Below, piece after piece: positions 36,123-49,500 of a DNA stretch of 64,000 bases. The position numbers were made by a program, and so were the translations under genes. Numbering within the stretch: the first letter of the stretch is position 1; every line of letters starts with the position of its first letter. Where the stretch lies: contig CAJFCJ010000009.1 in the NCBI GenBank assembly GCA_904063045.1, positions 1,488,968 to 1,552,967 of the forward strand, written 5' to 3'. The notes under the pieces are model-generated. The model saw only the letters and a list, made by a program, of their open reading frames with translations. It did no database searches and was not told the DNA's origin. Source of the DNA: Dimorphilus gyrociliatus. Its lineage: Eukaryota; Annelida; Polychaeta; Dinophilidae.

Positions 36123-39100
36123 TTATTTTCCAGAATTTAGTTGTTGTAGTTGTTTCTTTACTAGTTTCGTATATTCATCCATTCCCCCTCCTATTATCTT
36201 TACGTGACCATCGGCTACCAACCACAGTTCTTTACAAACTCTTTTTACTAATTTCTGATCGTGAGTTACCAAGATCACCGCACCAGCAAAATTATCGATT
36301 GCTGTTGAAAGTGCATCAATAGTATCCATATCTAAATGATTGGTAGGTTCGTCCAATACAAGAAAATTGGGACTGCTTAAAGTCATCATGGCAAAAGCCA
36401 CCCTGGACTTTTGACCTCCAGAAAGTTTCCTAACAGTTCTTAGTGCCATATCTCCACTGACACCAAATCCTCCTAATTTGCTCCTAAAAATAAAATAATT
36501 AGTTTGTAAAAAGTTTTTTATGTCAAAATATCATTTACCTGTAAAATTCAACAGGTTTTCCAGGTAGTGCACTTTGTAACACTTCAACGGGATTCTTATC
36601 CAAATCTAACCTATCTATATGATGTTGGGCGAAATAAGCAAATCTACAATGCCTATGTGCCTTTCTTTCGCCACCAGTAGGAGTTAATTCATTTAACAAT
36701 AGCTTTATAAGTGTAGACTTTCCTGCTCCGTTATCTCCAACAATACAAACCCTAGCATCAGGGCTGGCATTAATAGAAACATCTCGCAAAATCACTCTAT
36801 CGCTATTGTCATATTTAAATTTAACTTCATCTAATTGAACTGCTGCACCTCCAGATGGCGGATCACAATCAGGAAATTTAAAAATTACTGGAGGGTCCGG
36901 TTCTACAGGAATTAATTTTGGTAACTTTTCCAGATGTTTAATTTTACTTTGAACTTGAGAGGCTCTATTTGCATTATACCTAAATCGATCTATAAATACC
37001 TGCAACAAATTAGAGTAATAAGAATTTGGAGAAGTCCGAACGTAGAATCATAAAGTATAAATTTTATAGTTCAGTGATCAAAGAAATTTTCATTACAGCA
37101 TTTTTTGTCTTAACCGCTTTAGAAACTAATTTAGTATTTTTGCTGAATATGTCAAATTTCTTACTACAATGAAAACTATTCTCTTCTCTAATGTAGATTT
37201 TGAGGAATAGTTTTAAATTTCTTCCCATGGCTTTAATAACTTTTTGAATAGTACCCAGGGAAATCAGAATTTATCGCTTATTTTAGTATTTTCAATTTGT
37301 TTATCTCTCTTTTAATGAGTTTTATCTTTACTTAAAAGTGAGTTTGATCTATCAATATTTTCTGAACATCCAATAGTTCCAATATTTCTCGATAGAGAAG
37401 TAACCTTTTTTCATATGTATTCTACACTCGATTTTATTTAAAGTCCATAGTATCACCTTTAAATTTTTTAACAGTGCTGAATTATTAATAATATCTATAT
37501 TTGTCCTATTCATAGTTTTAGCAAACTACTCAGAATCATGTTTAATAAATAATATGTAATTGACATACTTAGGATAAGTAAAAAAATGAAAATAATTTCG
37601 AACCCAACCAAGAAAGAGGATATTATGGATTATTCTCGAAAGTGATCTTGAGAAAAGAACACAAGATATGAAAATTTCCTCGATTCTTGATATATTTACT
37701 TGTTTATAAATTATTTATATACTTGTATATTAAAATAGTTTCATATTTTACCTGAATATGTTGTCTATACTCAAGCTGAGCTTCATATTCTTTTTTCTGA
37801 TTCTTTTCTCTTTCTTCTCGTGTTTTTTCGAACACTTCATAATCACCCCGATAATGAATTAATTGCCTTCTAATCATGTGTAGAGTGTCAGTGCATACAT
37901 TTGTTAAGAAGGCACGATCGTGAGACACTAAGAATACAGTTGATTTCCACGAATGCAAGTAATCCTCCAACCAAGCTATTGTTTTCATATCCAACATGTT
38001 TGTAGGTTCGTCAAGAAGTAACAGATCAGGTTGAGAGAATAGAGATCTTGCAAGAGCCAATCTCATTCTCCATCCACCAGAAAATTCACTTGTCTTTCTT
38101 TGTTGGGCTTCATTATCAAATCCTAAACAAAAAAATCAAATCAGATTGGTATTGAAACTATTTGTATGAAGTAGAATATTAAATAATATACCTAAACCAC
38201 AAAGGATTGCTGCAGCTCTAGCTGGTGCAGAGTCAGCGTCGATAGAAGCCATTTCAGCATAAACAGCTTGTAATTTTTCACTGCTGGAACCGTCTTTTAA
38301 TAGTTCTTGTTCCATTGCTATTAAATTGTTTCTCCTTTCATCACTCTCTAAAACACTCTGTAAAACAGGTGTATCATCGGCCTTTACTTCTTGCTCAACA
38401 TGTAATATTCTGATAATATTAGGAATTTTCAATCCTCCTGAAGCAATCATTCTTAACAGAGTTGTTTTTCCAACTCCATTACGGCCAACAAGACCATAAA
38501 TTCTTCCTCTTGACAGAGTTAAGTTAGCATTTTGGAGTAGTGTTTTTTCTCCATAGGAAACATCGAAATCTTCTAATCTAATATCAGAGTTAGCATCGAG
38601 TTTAGCAACCTTTCGGTCGGTTTGCTGACTAACAGTGGCCAGTACTTCTTCAGCCTCTTCTTTTGGCTTAACTATCTATAGTTTTAAAAAGAATTAACGA
38701 CATATAAATATATTAATTATTATTTATATTTGAACCTTGTTTTCCTTCTTTTCACTTTTAGCCTTAAGTTTCTCTTCAGCTTTTCTTAGCTTCTTTTCAT
38801 CAACAGTTCTCATTTTATAAATTTCAGGCTGGTGTAACATCTGCTTAGGTGCTTCAAGAATAGTTTCATTCATAATTAAAGGGTTTTCAAGTGGCTTTAA
38901 ATCAAACGTTTCTTGCTTTTCGCCAGTTTTCATTAATTTTAACAAATCATCACATAATTTTTTGATATTATCCGTTTCATTTCGAAAAGCTGGTCCACGA
39001 AAGAATTGAATAATATCATTATATAGCTCTTCGGCATTGTCATAATCATTTGCTCCTCCATCCGAGAGCATAGCTGCAGAAAAGACGATAATAAGGGGTT

Positions 39101-39276
39101 ATGCAACATGTTGTGCAATAACAATCTAACTAAACAGTATATTTTAATTTTTAAAAAAAAAATTTCCTTATTATACAAAGTATTGAAAAATTTAACTAAC
39201 AATTAATATAATTAGCTACTGATGTAGAAGTATTAGGGAAAATTTTTTTGACAATGTCCACGCAGGAAGCCGCCAT
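36123..39276 (-). CDS. ABCF3: ABCF3, ribosome-associated ABC ATPase
   Basis: Soluble twin-ABC protein of the ABCF/GCN20 group, linked to translation control. First exon at the ATG 39276 (MAASCVDIVKKIFPNT), then MLSDGGANDYDNAEELYND. A Lys-rich linker is followed by NBD1: NGVGKTTLL and FSGGWRMRLALAR across exons, then LLLLDEPTNMLDMKT. Between the domains sits YRQHIQVFIDRFRYNANRASQ. NBD2 has GDNGAGKSTLIKLLLNEL, LSGGQKSRVAFAM and FLVLDEPTNHLDMDT with VTHDQKL. All Walker A, signature and Walker B motifs look intact. An intron of about 740 bp (near 37010-37751) splits HIQ from VFIDRF. Confidence 0.95.
37010..37751 (-). other. Long ABCF3 intron
   Basis: About 740 bp between the two ABC domains, in a genome where most introns are near 60 bp. 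The content is AT-rich with no coding exon, repeat or structured RNA that I could recognise. Confidence 0.5.
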
Positions 39277-40058
39277 GGCTTTTCAACAGCGAAATATTCC
39301 AAATTCTACTCGCAAGTTACAACTGGTAAAAAATATTGATTTTTTTTTTATTTCTTTTAATAGTTTGAGGGACATTTAAATTAAATATTGATATAAAATT
39401 CAAAATTCCTATCTTAAATATTCTTTAAAAATACTCTCTTAAATTATTGCAGAATAATTTGCAGTGTGTTTTCATAAACACATCCTTTTTTAGGGAACTA
39501 ATATTCTAAGTTAGTGCCATCTTTTTATTCTTTATCATATTTGTTCCTTATTAGTATAATCTTCTTGTAAATTATATATTGTATAGAATTAAACTCTTGG
39601 AATTGTTTTTGAAAGTAAATCCAAGTTCTTTTCTCATTCAACCGAGTTCACAGGTTTTTTCAATACGGTCTTACATATGGGCTTGGTAGCTAATGCATAA
39701 TAAATTCTTTCTGAACTATTATCATAGCAGTAAACGAGTTTAATCCTAAAAAATTATGCAATTTTAGGCTAAATTGCATGACTTTCAACAGCGCCATCTC
39801 GGGCACCTTATTCAAGGTCATTTTACTAAATTACTCTTTCTAGAAATTCCAGGAGCCTTGTAAAAATGGTAAGTTCACGGTGTTAAAGCATAAATTTAAC
39901 GTCCCAGATAAGCTTGCCTTTTCTACAAATTCTATCTTTATAATATATACCAGTTTTGTGTGTTATTATCTGAAGAGCTGTAACATTTTTTTCGATTATA
40001 ATTGGTTTATCTAAAAATAAACGCTTATCAAGATTTTTCTTGTTAAACAGGCTCCACG
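39277..40058. promoter_or_regulatory. Divergent region with a non-coding first exon of the aminotransferase gene
   Basis: Holds the ABCF3 upstream side and the 5' part of the alanine aminotransferase gene. AAAAATG/GTAAGTTC at about 39865-39878 looks like a donor, and TTGTTAAACAG at 40040-40050 is the matching acceptor just before the coding start. The 5'UTR therefore appears to be spliced. Confidence 0.45.
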
Positions 40059-41613
40059 ATGTCAACATCTTTAATTCTTTCTAGGAGATTTTCAACTGAA
40101 ATTAGAAAAATGTCGAAAGTATTAACCTTGGAAACCATTAATCCTCATGTGAGGAAAATGGAGTACGCAGTTCGAGGACCTATCGTTCAACGGGCTGGTG
40201 AAATTGAAAAAGAACTTAAAAACGGTGTTAAAAAGCCGTTTAAGGAGGTTATCAGAGCAAACATAGGAGACTGCCACGCAGTAGGTCAAAAACCCATCAC
40301 CTATCTTAGACAGGTAGTTGGTTGTTGCGTGTACCCTCCCCTTCTTGAGGATGCAAATTTACCATCAGATGTGAAAGATCATGCCAAATACATTTTAGGA
40401 GGATGTTCGGGAGGTAGTTCTGGATCATATACGCACAGTGCAGGTATTGAATTAATTCGTAAAGACGTTGCGGCTTACATTTCAAAGAGAGATGGCTTTG
40501 CTTGCGACTATAATCATGTATTTTTGTCTACTGGAGCATCTGATGCTATTAAGATAGTGCTAAAATTATTGATGACAAGTGACCCAGCTAATCCTGCGGG
40601 AGTTATGATACCTATACCTCAGTATCCACTCTACTCTGCAACAAATGCTGAGTATGGAGCCTATCAGATAAATTATTATCTTGATGAAGACAACAAATGG
40701 GGTTTGGATGTTAACGAATTGCAAAGAGCTTTGGACGCTAATAGGGAAAAATGTACTCCCCGTGCAATCTGCGTTATAAATCCAGGTAATCCCACTGGAC
40801 AAGTTTTAACACGAGAAAACATTGAAGAAATTATTAAATTCGCCAAAAGAGAGAAACTATTTATTTTGGCTGATGAAGTTTATCAGCATAATATATATGC
40901 TGAAGGATATAAGTTTCATTCTTTCAAAAAAGTTCTCTCTGAGTTGGGAAAAGATTACGAAAATGTAGAGCTTGCATCTTTCATGTCAGTTTCTAAGGGT
41001 TATATGGGTGAATGTGGCATGAGAGGCGGCTATTGTGAGGTAGTAAATCTTGATCCAGATGTTCGCGCTCAACTTATGAAATCTATATCTGCAAAATTGT
41101 GCCCTAATACACCAGGACAGGCAGCTATTGATGTTGTTGTGAATCATCCTCAACCTGGTCAGCCATCGTACGACCTATACATGAAAGAACGTACCCAAGT
41201 TTTGGCAGACTTGAATAAAAAGGCAAAAATGACGACTAAGTTGCTAAACGAAATTGAAGGAGTAAAATGTAACGAAGTTATGGGAGCTATGTACGCTTTC
41301 CCCAACATAACTATCCCTGAAAAAGCAATAAAAGCCGCCGCGGAAAAAGGACAGGCACCGGATGCTTTTTATTGCTTTCAACTTTTGGAAGAAACTGGAA
41401 TATGTGTTGTTCCTGGATCGGGTTTTGGACAGCGAGAAGGAACTTATCACTTTAGGTAAAGAATAAATTTTTGACGATGAAACTGTATAATACTTATTTA
41501 ATAACAACACTTTTATTAACAGAATGACCATTCTTCCAAGTATCCCCCAAATTGAAATGCTATTACAGAAGTTCAAAACCTTTCATATGAACTTCTTGAA
41601 CAAGTACAACTGA
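40059..41613 (+). CDS. GPT: Alanine aminotransferase (GPT), probable dual-targeted
   Basis: PLP enzyme that interconverts alanine plus 2-oxoglutarate and pyruvate plus glutamate. Exons 40059-41455 and 41523-41613 give 495 residues; human GPT has 496. Visible features are the NPGNPTGQVL substrate loop, LADEVYQHNIY with the PLP-binding Asp and Tyr, and SVSKGYMGECGMRGGY with the Schiff-base Lys. The C-terminus [20 protein letters not shown] is joined across the intron. The N-terminus MSTSLILSRRFSTEIRK looks like a mitochondrial presequence (RRFST cleavage-like), and a second in-frame Met follows directly (MSKVLTLETINP). Mitochondrial and cytosolic forms may therefore come from one gene. Confidence 0.95.
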
Positions 41614-41814
41614 ACTAATTTGGATCATACTTGTGCATAGTTTAAAAAGTTCATAGTCATAAATATCTTCTGTCTAATGGATAAATTATCGAATAGAGTG
41701 GTGATTAGAACTGATAAAGTAGCTATTGTTTGCTTTTTGTCATCTAGTAGTTTAATCCATTTACTATTGTTACAACAACAAAAACAAATAGAAAAATAGC
41801 AATATCAAAACAGA

Positions 41815-43102
41815 TCAGCGATTTAAACGAGGTATAGAATAACGGTTTGAATTTACTTCAAGGTCTGTCTTTGTACTTTCCGGTGCAAAGTCTCCTCCTA
41901 AGTACTCATTATCTCCAAACTCTTCCTGGGCTTTCTTTTGCAGCCTACGTATCTTTTTCACCTGTTTTTTCCATTTATCGACAATGAAGAACAATACAAT
42001 GCCTATTATACTTAAAATTGCACCTAGGACGCCCAAAATAATAAACGCTCTATAAGTAGATTCGGTCAATATTTCAGTAGTTTCTTCTTTTTCAATATCT
42101 ATTTTTTGATCGGAATCGAAATCTCCACATTTATTCTTCTGCGGAACAGGAAAAGAACAATTTCTGTAGCGTTCCATTATAAATTTATTACAAAATATTA
42201 AATTATGGCGGCATTTTGTCCAAGCGCTCCATTCTGACCACTCCCCATAAAGAGGACGCCAGCACACAACTGAACGTCTAGCTGAGCAACTCTCTGTGAT
42301 AAATGTAATATTTTCTCTGTTTCTTTTCAAGAGAGCAGCTACGCATTTATTTTTAGAATATTTCAACTTTAAATTTCTTTTCAGATTTTGTATTGTTGAA
42401 AATTTCGTATTATCCCATTTTGGACCTTTTTCTGAAAGTTTTAAACTCGTCCATAAATATGCTTTCTCTTTAAATAGTGTTATTAGTCGTAAATGAAAAT
42501 ATAACATTGTTTGAGAAAGATCTAATTTTATTAAATGCATATCTTTCTCATGACAAAATCTTTCGGCTTGATCATAAGAAAGTTCTCCTTTATAATATAA
42601 AAAAAAACAATAACCAGTAGGTTCGTCAAAGAAGTAAATTTCCCCATTTTTTTTAAAATCGCATTCAGAAGACGTTTTCACATAATGGAGGAAGTTAGTA
42701 TCAAAATTGATAGAAGTTTGATAACTTTGACAAAATTCTGTACTCAACCAACAGCTTTTACTTTCTAATTCATAAATTATACTAAGACAAAGTGGGTCAT
42801 CTGTACATAAGCTTAAACAGTCATTTATTGATATATCACGTACAGGTTCTTGCTCTTTATCATACCTTATTTTCAGCACTCTATACAATTTTAATTAGTG
42901 TAAGTGAGTAATATTTTCACCTTTTAAAGATAGCTTCGGAGTGGCAGTATTCATTCATCTTTTTAACAGCCCGAAATTCGAACTTAAACTGATCGTTCTT
43001 ATTATTGAACGCTTTACTTAGTTTTATTATGTTGTTATGCGCTTTCCCAGAAACTATAACAGTGTATAACACTTTTAGGGCAATAACCCAGGAGATTAGC
43101 AT
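41815..43102 (-). CDS. PAN/apple - C-type lectin-like - thrombospondin type 1 membrane protein
   Basis: Type I membrane protein of 415 residues in two exons: 42921-43102 and 41815-42880, with a 40-bp intron. Domain order: signal-like N-terminus (MLISWVIALKVLYTVIVSG); a PAN/apple-like module with CLSLCTDDPLCLSIIYE and SCWLST; a C-type-lectin-like domain (YCFFLYYKGELSYDQAERFC, then ESCSARRSVVCW). That domain lacks the EPN/QPD and WND calcium-sugar motifs, so it probably does not bind sugar classically. A TSP1 start follows (YGEWSEWSAWTKC). One transmembrane helix (about IILGVLGAILSIIGIVLFFIV) leads to a basic/acidic cytoplasmic tail. The fold assignments are firm; the biological role is unknown (adhesion or immune recognition). 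Confidence 0.72.
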
Positions 43103-43789
43103 CCTTTGAAATTTTTACTGACATCATGCAAATCAATAATAATTTATTTAAAATTTAATATTCTAAATAAAGAATAGATACATCATCAATGTCAAATTAA
43201 TTTTTATTGATGTACATAATGTATAACAGTAGCTAATATTGGTAGGTTTTTCCAAGGTTATCGCTACTATATTGATTCTTCACAATGGTAATACTCATAG
43301 AAAATACATTAAGCAAAGATTTATTACTTTCTGAAACGAAAGTTGATCAAGTAATTGAGTCTTTATATACAAAATTTATATGTATAGTATATAAACGTTT
43401 CGAGCGATAAACGGTGAAGATAACTTTAATTGAAAAGATGTTTTTATCAAATAATCAATTACTAATAATAATCTAATTTTAGGTGGAATTCAAATAAAAA
43501 TTATCTATAGATAATTTGTGATCGATGCTGAAAGTTTAATCATCTTTGATAAAAAAAAACATTTCAAAATAGTGCTGGAGAATTTAATGTCAATAAAAGC
43601 ACGTTTATCAAACTGAAGAAATAAAAGTTAGTTGCAACAGTTTTATTTAAATTTATTAAAGAAAATAACAGGATCAAACTAATATATAACCATCTTCTCA
43701 TATTGAATATGGAGTAGATCGATATATTCTATATATAAATATACTAGAATTTTATTAATTTTGTAATAATCATTCATTATCGCCCAGGG
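43103..43789. other. Divergent intergenic region
   Basis: 687 bp of AT-rich DNA between the lectin-like gene and QTRT2. Nothing specific recognised apart from short poly-A and TATATA runs. Confidence 0.35.
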
Positions 43790-45452
43790 ATGAATTTTTC
43801 ACTTAGATCTTCTGTTACCAACGGTTATGCAAGGTTGGGAAATCTTAGCCTTTCCTCTGAAGCAAATATTCAGCAAGAAACGCCATTCTGTATTCTCTAT
43901 ACTAAAACAGGTAGGAAATCCCAATAAACATAACCATTTCCCAGAAAGCGTGTTTTCCGCAGGTAGCGTTCCAATGCTGACAATCGATACACTAGAAAAA
44001 GCAAATGTTTCTCCTGGTTTAGCCCAATTCACACTATCATCTTTGTGAGAATTAATTTTTTATATATAGTAAATTTTTTCAAATATATATATTATATACA
44101 TATTTTCCTATATTATCACTTAGCCTTGATCATCAAGATGCTTTAAAAGAGTTTGGTAAAGGAGTTAGCCTTTTCTCAGGGCTTAAGGTAATAAAGTTAC
44201 ACTAGGAATAGCATTTAGCCGTTGCCATGTTTTTTATTTATGTTTTTCTAATAATTTAGAATTTTAAATGCTTTTCAACTGTACAAGATCATATGTTTAC
44301 TGTACCTGAGGGTTACAATGACAAACATTCGGTGGGTGTGTGGTGTAAAAGTGGAAAGGCTAAGTTAGATGTTGAAGCTTTCCTACAAGTTCAAAGTGTT
44401 ATGAAACCAACTTGCTATCAAGCACTATGTGATAGCGATGTTAATCCGAACAGTACAATAAAACGCATTCGAAAATCAACAGATAGAACTCTAGACTTTT
44501 TGGATCAGATTATGGAAAAAAAAGAAAATTATGATGTTAAGAAATTTTCTTAGGCTTTACAAAAATAAGTAATAAGCGAAATGTTTTTTCTTTCAGTCCT
44601 TAAAATCGGTTCCTATCTTTGGGGCTATTGAAGGTGGCTGGAATAAAGAGGAGCGCATTCGATCTGCCAAAGAGACGAATGCTCGTAACGTATTCGGTTT
44701 TACTATTGAAGGTTAGAAAAATTAAGTTTTTTCCTTTGAACATTGTATATTTTCTTTTTATTTCACAGGGTTTTCGGCTCCTGGAGCTAATTTTGAGCAG
44801 ATTGATTTATCTGTTGTTAAAGATCTGATGCGAACAACTATCGTTTGTACAGCAAACATTACATTCAATAAATTATTAATGATTTCTCGTCAACAGCAAG
44901 AACTGCCAGAATGTAAACCACGAGTTTTAAATGGTTCTTGGAACATTAAAAATCTTTTGGAAGCTATTGACTGTGGAATTGATATTTTTGACTCATCATA
45001 TGCATCAAATCTTGCTGAAAACAACAGAGCTATTAAAGCTGATTTTGTGGACTATAATCTAAAAGTAGAAATTATTGATTTAGCGGAACGCAAGTAAGCG
45101 CAAATATTTCTCTTCTTTAAACTTCATATAGAGTAATTTTAACATTTTGCCACAAAACAAAAATAAGGTTTGCCAACGATCTATCCATTTTATCGGATCA
45201 CTGCGACTGTTACTGCTGTAAAATGAAATTCACTGCTGCCTATATATCCCATTTGATAAATACTAAGGAAATCCTTGCTCAAATATTACTTGTTATGTAA
45301 GACTAAAAAACAAATTTTTTGTTTCTTCGACTAAATCATACTTTCATCTTTTCAGTCACAACTTGCACAACTATCTAAAGCTTTTCGAAACTATTCGTCA
45401 TCATTTGCGGAATGGAACTTTCCATTCGTTTAAGGAAGCTTATTTGAAATAA
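43790..45452 (+). CDS. QTRT2: QTRT2, queuine tRNA-ribosyltransferase accessory subunit
   Basis: Non-catalytic partner of QTRT1 in the tRNA-guanine transglycosylase that puts queuine at the wobble base of GUN tRNAs; the human enzyme sits on mitochondria. Eight exons, beginning 43790-43910 and 43963-44044 and ending with about 45358-45452. Family blocks seen: FCILYTKTGSVPMLT, LAQFTLSS, GYNDKHSVGVW, IKRIRKSTDRTLDFLD, GAIEGGWNKEERIRSA, KPRVLNGSWNIKNLLEAIDCG and the zinc site HCDCYCCKMKFTAAYISHL (Cys-x-Cys-x2-Cys plus His). The length of roughly 400 residues agrees with the family. Confidence 0.95.
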
Positions 45453-46431
45453 ACATATTCATAGACTTTTATATTAATAAACAAATTTTGTAAATTGATT
45501 ATGCAATTCTGTATATAATCAATGTAATTAATATACTTGTATCCAAAGCAACTGACATAATATTTAAATAAGAAAGGTAAGCAACTATTTATTCAGCGTC
45601 TAGTTGGCCATAACAACTATCGACGTCACTTTATAACACGCGTCTCTTTAGATTATCATAAATTATTATTATTATTATTTTGGGGAAAGTTTGGCATTTT
45701 TAAATAGACTTCTTTTCGGTCGATTATGTAAAACGTATTAATGATTAACTTCTTAGTAAAAACAAACAGTAATAACATTCTAATGAACTAATTTCATTGT
45801 TTTCTATTCAATATTAAGGAAGGAAAACATAGAGTTCTACCGCATCTTTATCAAGAAATTGAAAGAAATCTTCCCTATCTTGTTAAATTTTTTCATTGAA
45901 TAAACAAATACATGTTACTTGCGGATTATTTATTAAGATAATATTCTAGTGATTAATACTTAAAGTTACATTTATAAGAAACAAGAATTGGGATATTGTT
46001 ATTCCCATCAAATTCCCATTTTCAAGCATTTCAAGTTTGTTTGCCATTTACAATAGAAGGAATACATTTCATTGCAGAGGAGGTTATTGAATTTTCAAAT
46101 TCATGATGATGACAAGTTCTGTTGCGACTAATATCAAATCAATTAAACAAACTTAGATTCGTTTGTAGAACTATTACTGAAACTGAATGAAATATTTTGA
46201 CAAACTAGAAGCTCGTCGATAAGGAAACAATGAAAATATAAAGATTTACCGTTTCCAATAGTATCTTGATAAAATTAGAATTAATATTCTGGAAACCTAC
46301 TCGCTATTTTCATTGCGCATATGAATATTAACAAGAAAGTTTGCATTACAAACGTTAAGAATTGAATGTTTTTATGCAAATTGTAAATACTGACTATTCA
46401 AACAACATCTCTATGACAACAGAATAATACT
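45453..46431. other. Intergenic region upstream of the giant cysteine-rich gene
   Basis: About 1 kb of AT-rich sequence with an ATTATTATTATTATTATT tract near 45663-45680. No coding signal. Together with the TATA box that follows it probably forms the 5' regulatory region of the cysteine-rich gene. Confidence 0.4.
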
Positions 46432-46439
46432 TATATAAG
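46432..46439 (+). promoter_or_regulatory. Probable TATA box of the giant cysteine-rich gene
   Basis: TATATAAG followed by a GC-rich CCCAGCGCG patch, 119 bp before the ATG at 46558. A start site about 30 bp downstream would leave a short 5'UTR. In a genome where most neighbouring genes have no clear TATA box, this suggests a regulated, tissue-restricted promoter. Confidence 0.5.
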
Positions 46440-46557
46440 CCCAGCGCGTTCTAATTGTACATCACAAGAGGAAAAAGCTTAATATCTACAGAAAGATTTA
46501 TAAATTTAGAAGAGAAAAGCAATAAAGTTTAAGAAAATAAGAGCAAATATCAGAATA

Positions 46558-49500
46558 ATGACACCTCTTTGGGTTATTTTTGCATGCTTTTGCGTGTATT
46601 CTGTAGAGAACGCCGCAGTTCCCACGAAAAGTAAGAAATTTTCAACTTTCTTTACAGTTTGTCAAGTCTTTTTAACTTTTAAACCTTCTTTATAGCATGT
46701 ACGGCCATTCAGAATTGTGATGATTGCAGTAACCCCGCTTTGACATGTACAAGATGTCCAGCAGGTTATACAATCAAGAGTGACGGACAAAAGTGTTTAC
46801 GTGAGTAATCATGGATACCGAGATCATTAACATAATTACTGAATACTTTTCATAAATTTAAACAGCTTGTCCCGACAACTGTTTATCATGTAACAACACG
46901 GAAGCCGAAAAGACCGTTTGTTTGGAATGTAAACCAAGTTATTGGTTAAAAAGTTCTGACAAAGTCTGCGAAAAATGTCCTAATAACTGCGCAACATGCA
47001 AAGAGAAGGGTACATCAGGAACTGCAGAATGTATAACTTGTTTTTTTAGCCATGGTTTAAAAAATGACAAGACCGGCTGCGTCCGTAAGTTATCAAATTG
47101 AAATTATATATTTTATAGATTAAGTATTACATTAAAGAATATTTCTTTATTAGCTTGTAGTGCAATGACAGGCTGTACAGTCTGTAAAGATTCAAATGAC
47201 GACAACGTTGCTGATATATGCGAAGCTTGTAGCAGCAATCAAGGTCTTAAGGGTGATAAGAAAGGATGCGTTGGTAAGATTTTGTCGATATTCCTTATGC
47301 AGTTTCAAAAAATATATATGCTTTTTATTCCTTTTGTAGCCTGTCCTTCAAATTGTCAAGTTTGTACTGACGCAGATAATGATGGTAAAGCAGAATGTTC
47401 ATCTTGCAGCAATCTTTTCGGTCTAAAACCCGACAAGACAGGGTGCGCTAGTTGTTCAGCTTTAGGATCTGAGTGTCTTACGTGTACTATTGGAAATGAT
47501 CAAACAACGCCATCTAGTTGCGATTCTTGTACTGGTGGTTATGTCGTTCGGGGCAATAAGCAAGGATGTTCGAAGTGTCCTGATGGTTGCAAAATCGACA
47601 AATGTTCGGATTCACAAGGAACTGGTACTGCCATTTGTGAAGAATGTAAGGACACTTGGGGAGTTAAAATATCCAAAGCTGGATGCGTCAGATGTAACGC
47701 TAATTGTAATAAATGTACTGTTGAGGCTGATGAAACAACAACTAAGTGTACAGAATGCGTTGCCAGATACGAAAAGACCAACATGAACACTTGCGATTGT
47801 AAGTTTGAGAGTTTTAAATTTTATATCTCATGTTAACATACTTTAACAAATATTACAGTTTGCCCTGAAAATTGCTTGTCCTGCGAAATCAGCAATGGTA
47901 AGGTAGTTTGTAAGAGCAGTGGATGCAAACAAAAATATGCTTGGAAGTCTGATGATGGATCTTGCGTAAAATGCCCCGTCAACTGCAATGAGTGCTCCTA
48001 TTCTGGTGGTATTTCAAAATGTCGTTCCGGAAAGTGCATATCTGGTTATACAGATCGTGTTTCTGATGGAAAATGTTATCGTAAGTTAAATAGTTTACAG
48101 TTGAATATGTCTTTCATAAGTGTCCTTTCATTTTCAGAATGTCCAGATAGATGTAGCAAATGTAGTGATGATGGTACAAAAACAAAGTGCGGATGGCAAT
48201 ACTGTCAAATCGGTTCAGCTTGGAAGGGAGACGATGGATCCTGTCCAGAGTGTCCATCTGGCTGTAAATACTGTTATGCCGATCGCGAATATCTCATCAA
48301 ATGTTCCATTTGTCATGAAAAGAAAACTTTGACCAGTGACAGAGCAGGCTGCACAGATTGTCCAATTAATTGCAATGAATGTGAGCTTGTTGATAATGTT
48401 GCCAAGTGTTTAGACCAACAGTGCTACGATGGCTATTATAGAGATGATAATGGACAATGCAAAGGTTTGGTTAGGGCTGAAATGTTAACTTATTTATTAT
48501 AAATATATGTTTTAAATAACTTTAGCATGTTCGACCGGTTGCAAATCCTGCATCAAGAGTGGCAGTACTACTGAGTGTTTAGTATGTAAAGCTTATTATG
48601 TAATGAACCCAACCACAAAAAAATGCGTTTGTAAGTAGTCTTATTCATTAATAAATGATTTTTATATATCAAAATTTCTCCAGCATGTCCTGGCGGGTGT
48701 GAAACTGGTAAATGCCAATTCTCATCAACAAAATCAGTATGCTCAAAATGTTTGAAAGGTTTTGTTCTAAGCGACGGCAGTTGCAGAGGATGTCCGTCAA
48801 ATTGTGATACATGTAAATATGAGGGTGGTAAAACAATCTGTACAACGTGCTCAGCCAAGCACTATCACGTTCAAACACAAATGTGCATAGCTTGTCCACC
48901 TGGATGTAAATCTTGTACTGAATCAGGAACCACAGTTATTTGTAATACTAATCAATGCTTATCGGGATATGAATACTATAATAACAAATGCTATAGTAAG
49001 TCAAGTGAAATTTAAAACACTACATTTACATAATATTTTATAAATACTACAGAATGTCCTTCTAAGTGTACATCCTGCACTGGAATATGGAGTGCATCAG
49101 TTTTCAAGACTGTTTGTGACACTAATAAGTGCTCAGGTGCTTTTGCAACTGACAGTAACGGTTTGTGTCAACCGTGTAGTGAAAACTGTGAATCATGTAC
49201 ATCACCGGGAAAATGCTCCAAATGTAATACTGGGTACATTCTTGCTGGTTCTGCATGTGAAGGTTAATTGTATAATTTAATTATTATTCAAAATTAAAAC
49301 TGAAATATTTTCCTTTTCATTTAGCTTGTGCAACAAACTGCGCAGATTGTAGCCAGCCTGGAAAGTGCTCAACCTGCCTCCCTGGATATAAATTGGACAG
49401 TGATGAATGCAAAGGTAACATTGATATTCATTTTTCTCTGATAAATTTTTACGAGAAGATTACTTTTATTTCTTTAGAATGTGCTGCGAAAGATCAGTGT

